Shown here piece by piece: positions 59,269 through 64,000 of a stretch of 64,000 nucleotides of DNA. Source of the DNA: Epilithonimonas mollis. GTDB lineage: Bacteria; Bacteroidota; Bacteroidia; Flavobacteriales; Weeksellaceae. The stretch lies in contig NZ_FRAM01000001.1 of NCBI RefSeq assembly GCF_900142325.1, forward strand, positions 930,001 through 994,000. The letters are read 5' to 3'. A program made the translations under genes and the position numbers. The notes beneath the pieces were generated by a model, which was given only the letters and a program-made list of their open reading frames with translations, was not told where the DNA came from and ran no database searches. Each line of letters begins with the position of its first letter. Within the stretch, counting starts at the first letter, position 1.

Positions 59269-62200
59269 TTATTGATTGATTATTGAATTAATGATAATGA
59301 CAGATTCATTGACCTGCTGAATGGATTGCAGATATTTCAACTGAATATTGGTAGAAGTCTGCAAAGCAAAAAGATATTCCACATATGATATTTCCCCTGT
59401 TTTATATCCCAACTGCCCTGCTTTTGTAATCTTCTCAGCATTTGGAATAGCCTGATTGACATAGTAATCATACTGTTTTATATTTTGCTGATATTGGTTC
59501 AAAGCATTTTCAAGCTGTGCTTCCAATTGTTTTTGCTGAAACTTCGCATTGGACTCCGCCATTTGCTTTTGATAATCCAGTGAACGAATTCTCGCCTTGG
59601 TTGCACCAAAAGTTAATGGAATAGAAACTCCAATTGTTGCAGAATGAAATCTGTTTCCACCGTTAAAATATTGATCCATTCCATTTACAGTCTGAAAACC
59701 AATCAGTGACTGATTTGTATAACCTATTGTGAAATCCGGTAAACCTAGGGACTTTTCAACCTTTTTGTTTTTCTCAGCAATCTCCATATCCTGATAAAAA
59801 GCCCTTACCGTAGGATGTCTTGCAACAACAGTACTGTCCAGAACATAATCCGCTTTCAGAGGATGATAATTCTCATCATATAATATGGTAAAATCCTCAG
59901 AAGTATTTAAAAGTGCCTTTAGGTTTTTGTAAGCATTAATCAAATACACCCAATTTTGTTTGAGTAACAGATTAATTTCTCCTTTCTGCGTTTCAGCGGT
60001 ATTAATTTCAATTTTTTTAACATCTCCCGCTTTAAACCTAACTGTTGCAATTCTAATAAAATCGGTATATAAGCTGTCCAGGTTTTGAAGTTTTGTCTGA
60101 TTGTACTGCAAGTACTCAATCTGATAATAATATGTTCTAACCTGTTTAGCGAGTTCATTTGCAGACACCTCTTTACTTATTTGTTTACCTTTCACCTGCT
60201 CGTTAATAAGGTCTTTTTTGGCTTTAAATAAGCTGGGAAATGGAATTGTCTGAGAAATGGAAAACATTTGATCAAACTTTTTCGAGTTATACTGTCCCAA
60301 TTGCATATCTGCATTCATTTTAGGAAGTTCTTTGGCGGTAGGCAATAATGCTTCCGTGGCCTTAATATCCAGATCTTTTGACTTCATCAGGTTATTGTTG
60401 GTTAGCGCCATCTTGGTAGCCTCCTCAAGACTCAACGGATTACCCTGCTGTGCTTTAAAAGTCTGACCTAAAAATAAGAATCCTAATATCACAAGTGTTG
60501 CAACTGATTTATTACCTATTTTCTTTATGTTGATTTTTGTATTAAAAATAATATAAAGCATAGGCAATACAAATAATGTCAGGAATGTAGCTGTTACCAA
60601 ACCTCCAATAACAACTGTTGCCAGTGGTTTCTGAACTTCTGCTCCTGCTCCCGTAGAAATTGCCATTGGCAAAAATCCTAATGAAGCCACCGTCGCTGTC
60701 ATCAAAACGGGTCTCAACCTCGTTTTGGTACCTACCAATACGCGCTTTAGAATATCGGTTTCGCCTTCTTTTTCCAGTTGGTTGAAAGTGCCTATCAAAA
60801 CAATTCCGTTCAAAACCGCAACTCCAAATAAAGCAATAAATCCAATTCCTGCACTGATACTGAATGGCATATCTCTTAATATTAAAGCGAAAACACCACC
60901 AATAGCACTCATTGGAATGGCTGTAAAAATTAGCGCAGCCTGTTTAAAAGAGTGAAATGTAAAATATAAAAGCATAAAGATCAGTAGCAACGACACAGGA
61001 ACAGCAATCATCAACCTTGCGCTCGCCGCCTTTAGATTTTCAAACTGACCACCATAGGTGAAATAATATCCCGACGGAAGTTTAACCTGTTGATCCAGCT
61101 TTTTCTGAATATCTTCCACAACGCTTTCAACATCTCTGCCTTTGACATTGAAACCGATAACAATTCTTCTTTTTCCTGCCTCACGACTGATTTGTGCGGG
61201 ACCTAATTTATAACTGACATTTGCCACCTGTGAAAGAGGAACCTGCACTCCGGAATTGGTGGAGATCATCAGGTTATTTACATCATCGATATTAGTTCTG
61301 TTCAGACTGTCTAAACGGACAACAAGATCGAATCTTCTTTCATTTTCGAAAACCTGTCCTGCTGCCTGTCCCGCAAATGCAGTACTTACAGCACTGTTGA
61401 CATCCTGAATATTCAGTCCATAATTGGCCATTCTTGTTCTGTCGTATTCTACATTAATCTGCGGCAGTCCACTAACACGTTCTATTTGTGGGGAAGTTGC
61501 TCCCTGAACCGATTGAATAACTTTTGCTGTTTTATCTGCATAAATTGCCAATGAATCTAAATTCTCACCAAATATCTTCACCGCAACGTCCTGTCTGATA
61601 CCGGTCATTAGTTCATTAAAACGCATTTGGATTGGCTGGTTTTTTTCAAAGAAAACTCCTGGAATGGTCTCCAGTTTTTCAGAAATTTCGTCGGCTAATT
61701 GTTCATAAGATTTCTTGGTTTTCCACTCATCCTGTGGTTTTAGTACGACAATCATATCCGTGGCTTCCGGCGGCATAGGATCAGTAGGGACTTCTGCAGC
61801 TCCTGTTTTTCCGACAACCATTTTTACCTCATCGAATTGCTTGATAATTCTTGAAGCCTGCATAGAAGTTTCTATACTTTGACTTAAAGAACTTCCTTGT
61901 GGTAAAATACAGTGAAAAGCAAAATCTCCTTCTTGTAACTGAGGAATAAATTCTCCTCCCATTCTACCAAAAATCAAAACTGCAATGGCAAATATGGCAA
62001 TTGTCACTCCTACAAGCCAATATTTAATTTTCAGGGCTTTTTCCAGAAGTGGCTGATAGATTTTTTGGAGTCTGTTCATCATCTTATCTGAGAAAGTCTC
62101 TTTATGAGATGGCTTTTTTGACAAGATTAAGGCGCTCATCATAGGAATATAAGTCAGTGACAAAATAAAAGCTCCTAGAATTGCAAATCCTACTGTCTTA

Positions 62201-63633
62201 GCCATTGGTGTGAACATTTTACCTTCAACACCCACTAAAGTTAGAATCGGAATATAAACGATTAAAATAATGATCTCTCCGAATGCAGCACTGCTTCTAA
62301 TCTTTGACGCAGAAAGGAAAACCTCTTCATCCATTTCATTTTGAGTCATTACCTTCATACTTTTTCTCATTCCAAGATGATGAAGGGTGGCTTCGACAAT
62401 AATCACTGCACCATCTACAATCAAACCAAAATCAATAGCTCCTAAACTCATCAGGTTGGCGCTTACCCCAAAAACATTCATCATTCCTAAAGCAAATAGC
62501 AATGAAAGGGGAATTGCTGAAGCTACAATCAAACCAGCTCTTAAATTTCCAAGGAAAATAACCAAGACAAAGATTACGATCAATGCTCCTTCAATCAGGT
62601 TTTTTTCTACAGTACTGATTGCTCTTCCTACCAGATCTGTTCTGTCCAAAAATGGCTCAATCACAACATCTGCCGGAAGCGATTTCTGAATGGTAGGAAT
62701 TTTTTCTTTAACTCTTTGAACGACTTCATTACTATTGGCGCCTTTCAGCATCATAATTACACCTCCCACTGCATCTACTTCGCCATTATAAGTCAAAGCT
62801 CCATAACGGACTGCGTGGCCTAAGCCAACATTGGCTACATCTTTAATGAAAATCGGAACACTACCCGTTTCATTTTTGACAGCTATATTTTTTACATCTT
62901 CAATCGAAGTAACGATTCCGATTCCACGAATAAAATAGGCATTCGGCTTTTTATCAATATAAGCACCTCCGGTGTTTTGATTGTTTTTCTCTAAAGCAGT
63001 AAATATATCTGTAATACTTACTCCCATTGCTTTTAGACGGTTTGGATTTACTGCAACTTCATACTGTTTCAACTCTCCTCCAAAGCTGTTAATTTCCGCA
63101 ACACCAGGAGTTCCGTTAAGCTGTCTGCGGACAATCCAGTCCTGCATTGTTCTTAGCTCCTTACTGCTGTATTTTTTCTCACTGCCTTTTTTAGGGTGAA
63201 GAATATATTGATAGACTTCGCCCAAACCTGTACTTACAGGAGCCATTTCAGGTGTTCCCACACCTTTCGGAATTTCTTCGGCAGCTCTTTTTAATTGTTC
63301 GCTGATTAACTGACGGGCAAAATAAACGTCTACATCTTCTTTGAAAACAACGGTAATAACTGATAGCCCAAACCTTGAAATACTTCTTGTTTCTTCAATA
63401 TTTGGGACATTGGCAATACTTTGCTCGATTGGAAAAGTAACGAGTTGCTCCACTTCCTGTCCTGCAAGCGTCGGGCAAACTGTAATAATCTGTACCTGAT
63501 TGTTGGTGATGTCCGGTACGGCATCAATAGGTAATTTTGTGGCGCTCCAAGCACCCCAAATGACTAACATCAAAGTCATCAAGCCTATGATGATTTTATT
63601 TTTGATGCTAAATCTTATGATATTATCTAACAT
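59269..63633 (-). CDS. CzcA-type RND metal pump fused to a TolC-like outer-membrane channel
   Basis: A 1454-residue protein. Residues 1 to about 1040 form a heavy-metal RND pump: FSIKNKIIIGLMTL at the start of TM1, the large periplasmic domains (GVVNSFGGEL-type porter region), and the GAIDFGLIVDGAVIIVEA segment with charged residues in TM4. A hydrophobic stretch (VATLVILGFLFLGQTFKAQ, to about residue 1061) resembles a signal peptide. Residues 1063-1454 match outer-membrane efflux proteins: NPLSLEEATKMALTNNN, HPTVRAFYQDMEIAEKN, and helices ending in YVEYLFALQTSTN. It would expel Zn, Co, Cd or Cu through both membranes. It is divergent in architecture from the usual two-gene arrangement. Confidence 0.94.
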   Translation of the reverse strand: MLDNIIRFSIKNKIIIGLMTLMLVIWGAWSATKLPIDAVPDITNNQVQIITVCPTLAGQEVEQLVTFPIEQSIANVPNIEETRSISRFGLSVITVVFKEDVDVYFARQLISEQLKRAAEEIPKGVGTPEMAPVSTGLGEVYQYILHPKKGSEKKYSSKELRTMQDWIVRRQLNGTPGVAEINSFGGELKQYEVAVNPNRLKAMGVSITDIFTALEKNNQNTGGAYIDKKPNAYFIRGIGIVTSIEDVKNIAVKNETGSVPIFIKDVANVGLGHAVRYGALTYNGEVDAVGGVIMMLKGANSNEVVQRVKEKIPTIQKSLPADVVIEPFLDRTDLVGRAISTVEKNLIEGALIVIFVLVIFLGNLRAGLIVASAIPLSLLFALGMMNVFGVSANLMSLGAIDFGLIVDGAVIIVEATLHHLGMRKSMKVMTQNEMDEEVFLSASKIRSSAAFGEIIILIVYIPILTLVGVEGKMFTPMAKTVGFAILGAFILSLTYIPMMSALILSKKPSHKETFSDKMMNRLQKIYQPLLEKALKIKYWLVGVTIAIFAIAVLIFGRMGGEFIPQLQEGDFAFHCILPQGSSLSQSIETSMQASRIIKQFDEVKMVVGKTGAAEVPTDPMPPEATDMIVVLKPQDEWKTKKSYEQLADEISEKLETIPGVFFEKNQPIQMRFNELMTGIRQDVAVKIFGENLDSLAIYADKTAKVIQSVQGATSPQIERVSGLPQINVEYDRTRMANYGLNIQDVNSAVSTAFAGQAAGQVFENERRFDLVVRLDSLNRTNIDDVNNLMISTNSGVQVPLSQVANVSYKLGPAQISREAGKRRIVIGFNVKGRDVESVVEDIQKKLDQQVKLPSGYYFTYGGQFENLKAASARLMIAVPVSLLLIFMLLYFTFHSFKQAALIFTAIPMSAIGGVFALILRDMPFSISAGIGFIALFGVAVLNGIVLIGTFNQLEKEGETDILKRVLVGTKTRLRPVLMTATVASLGFLPMAISTGAGAEVQKPLATVVIGGLVTATFLTLFVLPMLYIIFNTKINIKKIGNKSVATLVILGFLFLGQTFKAQQGNPLSLEEATKMALTNNNLMKSKDLDIKATEALLPTAKELPKMNADMQLGQYNSKKFDQMFSISQTIPFPSLFKAKKDLINEQVKGKQISKEVSANELAKQVRTYYYQIEYLQYNQTKLQNLDSLYTDFIRIATVRFKAGDVKKIEINTAETQKGEINLLLKQNWVYLINAYKNLKALLNTSEDFTILYDENYHPLKADYVLDSTVVARHPTVRAFYQDMEIAEKNKKVEKSLGLPDFTIGYTNQSLIGFQTVNGMDQYFNGGNRFHSATIGVSIPLTFGATKARIRSLDYQKQMAESNAKFQQKQLEAQLENALNQYQQNIKQYDYYVNQAIPNAEKITKAGQLGYKTGEISYVEYLFALQTSTNIQLKYLQSIQQVNESVIIINSIINQ

Positions 63634-63788
63634 TGGATTTAAATTTTATTGAATGTCGAGCTCATTTCATCAAAAAAAAAGGATGAATTATGAACGACAA
63701 AGATGAGCGGAAACACGATGCAATGATATTGCAAAGTTTCCACGACAAAATGATGAAAGACACACGTCTTACATTAAATCAATAAAAA

Positions 63789-64000
63789 TTAAATTTTAGG
63801 GGGTTGCCAAATCTGGTCATACACCAAATGAGCAAAATCATTTTTTTGAAAATGAATTTTTTTTGAGAAATATTCGGTTACCTTTTGTGATAAAGGCATT
63901 AAAGGCTCTATTTTAGAAGATGCTACTGTTATCTGACAACAGTTACAGGTACATAATGGAGAACAAATATCTCCTTTGTCTTTAGAATGAGAATCTTCAG
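63789..64000 (-). CDS. DUF6660-type exported metal-associated protein, C-terminal part
   Basis: The frame is open from the window edge at 64000 to the TAA at 63789, giving about 70 residues. It contains ICSPLCTCNCCQITVASSKIEP, with five cysteines in a short stretch, and ends VYDQIWQPPKI, matching the C-terminus of the protein at 44424-44816. The N-terminus with its signal sequence is outside. It lies just upstream of the CzcA fusion gene, separated by 155 bases with no clear gene. The Cys cluster suggests metal binding. Confidence 0.7.
   Translation of the reverse strand, partial: EDSHSKDKGDICSPLCTCNCCQITVASSKIEPLMPLSQKVTEYFSKKIHFQKNDFAHLVYDQIWQPPKI

Noticed and set aside
63672-63786. 31-residue plus-strand frame upstream of the CzcA fusion gene
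   Set aside because: Too short, no recognisable sequence, and it lies in the probable promoter region of the minus-strand gene.

Overview
The window looks like a chromosomal segment from a Flavobacteriia-type Bacteroidota, most likely a Chryseobacterium relative (Weeksellaceae). Three things support this: low GC; promoters with the Bacteroidota -7 element TAnnTTTG in front of many genes; and several secreted proteins with C-terminal type IX secretion (T9SS) sorting domains (PNPF ... G.Y.....). No rRNA and no complete tRNA is present.

The left part, about 1-32500, is ordinary core genome. It holds a membrane TPR/AraC regulator, phosphoglycerate mutase (gpmI), a SUI1-type factor, a nucleoside phosphorylase, 3-methyladenine glycosylase (tag), a secreted M28 peptidase, a sigma-54 activator without a DNA-binding domain, a MATE pump, argS, a secreted subtilisin, and a replicative polymerase (dnaE) with a proofreading exonuclease fused to its N-terminus. 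Four tandem paralogous T9SS-exported repeat proteins follow (19.9-27.9 kb), then an HU-like protein, an M13 peptidase and a CPA1 antiporter. Good hairpin terminators separate most of these units.

At about 32655 there is an isolated tRNA 3' end with its terminator but no tRNA body. This is the usual scar of an integrative element, so sequence to the right is probably an accessory island whose other end lies outside the window. Its first block (33.1-38.7 kb) is a defence locus. A four-gene CBASS operon encodes a CD-NTase, a HORMA protein, a TRIP13-like ATPase and a two-TM NUDIX effector. To its right lie a 58-aa protein and, divergently, a three-gene operon of a sigma-70-like protein, an unknown 114-aa protein and an ImmA/IrrE-type metallopeptidase, with an elaborate repeat-built control region between them. 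The CBASS family and this peptidase are recognisable; the sigma-like/peptidase control module is the most novel-looking part.

The rest (39.6-64 kb) is almost entirely on the minus strand and deals with metals and the cell envelope. It contains a multicopper oxidase with a C-terminal outer-membrane domain, an IS1182-type insertion sequence, an HMA/DUF3347 copper protein and Cys-rich DUF6660-like proteins at both ends. A dihaem/Rieske/porin operon sits behind a 44-bp palindrome. Also present are a T9SS endonuclease I, a PAP2 phosphatase, a Zn/Cd P-type ATPase, MgtC, an LTA-synthase-like enzyme, a CDF exporter, a bestrophin, an ICMT-like methyltransferase, and a CzcB/CzcA efflux system in which the RND pump is fused to its TolC-like partner. 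The metal genes together would export Zn/Cd/Co/Cu and oxidise or bind periplasmic copper.
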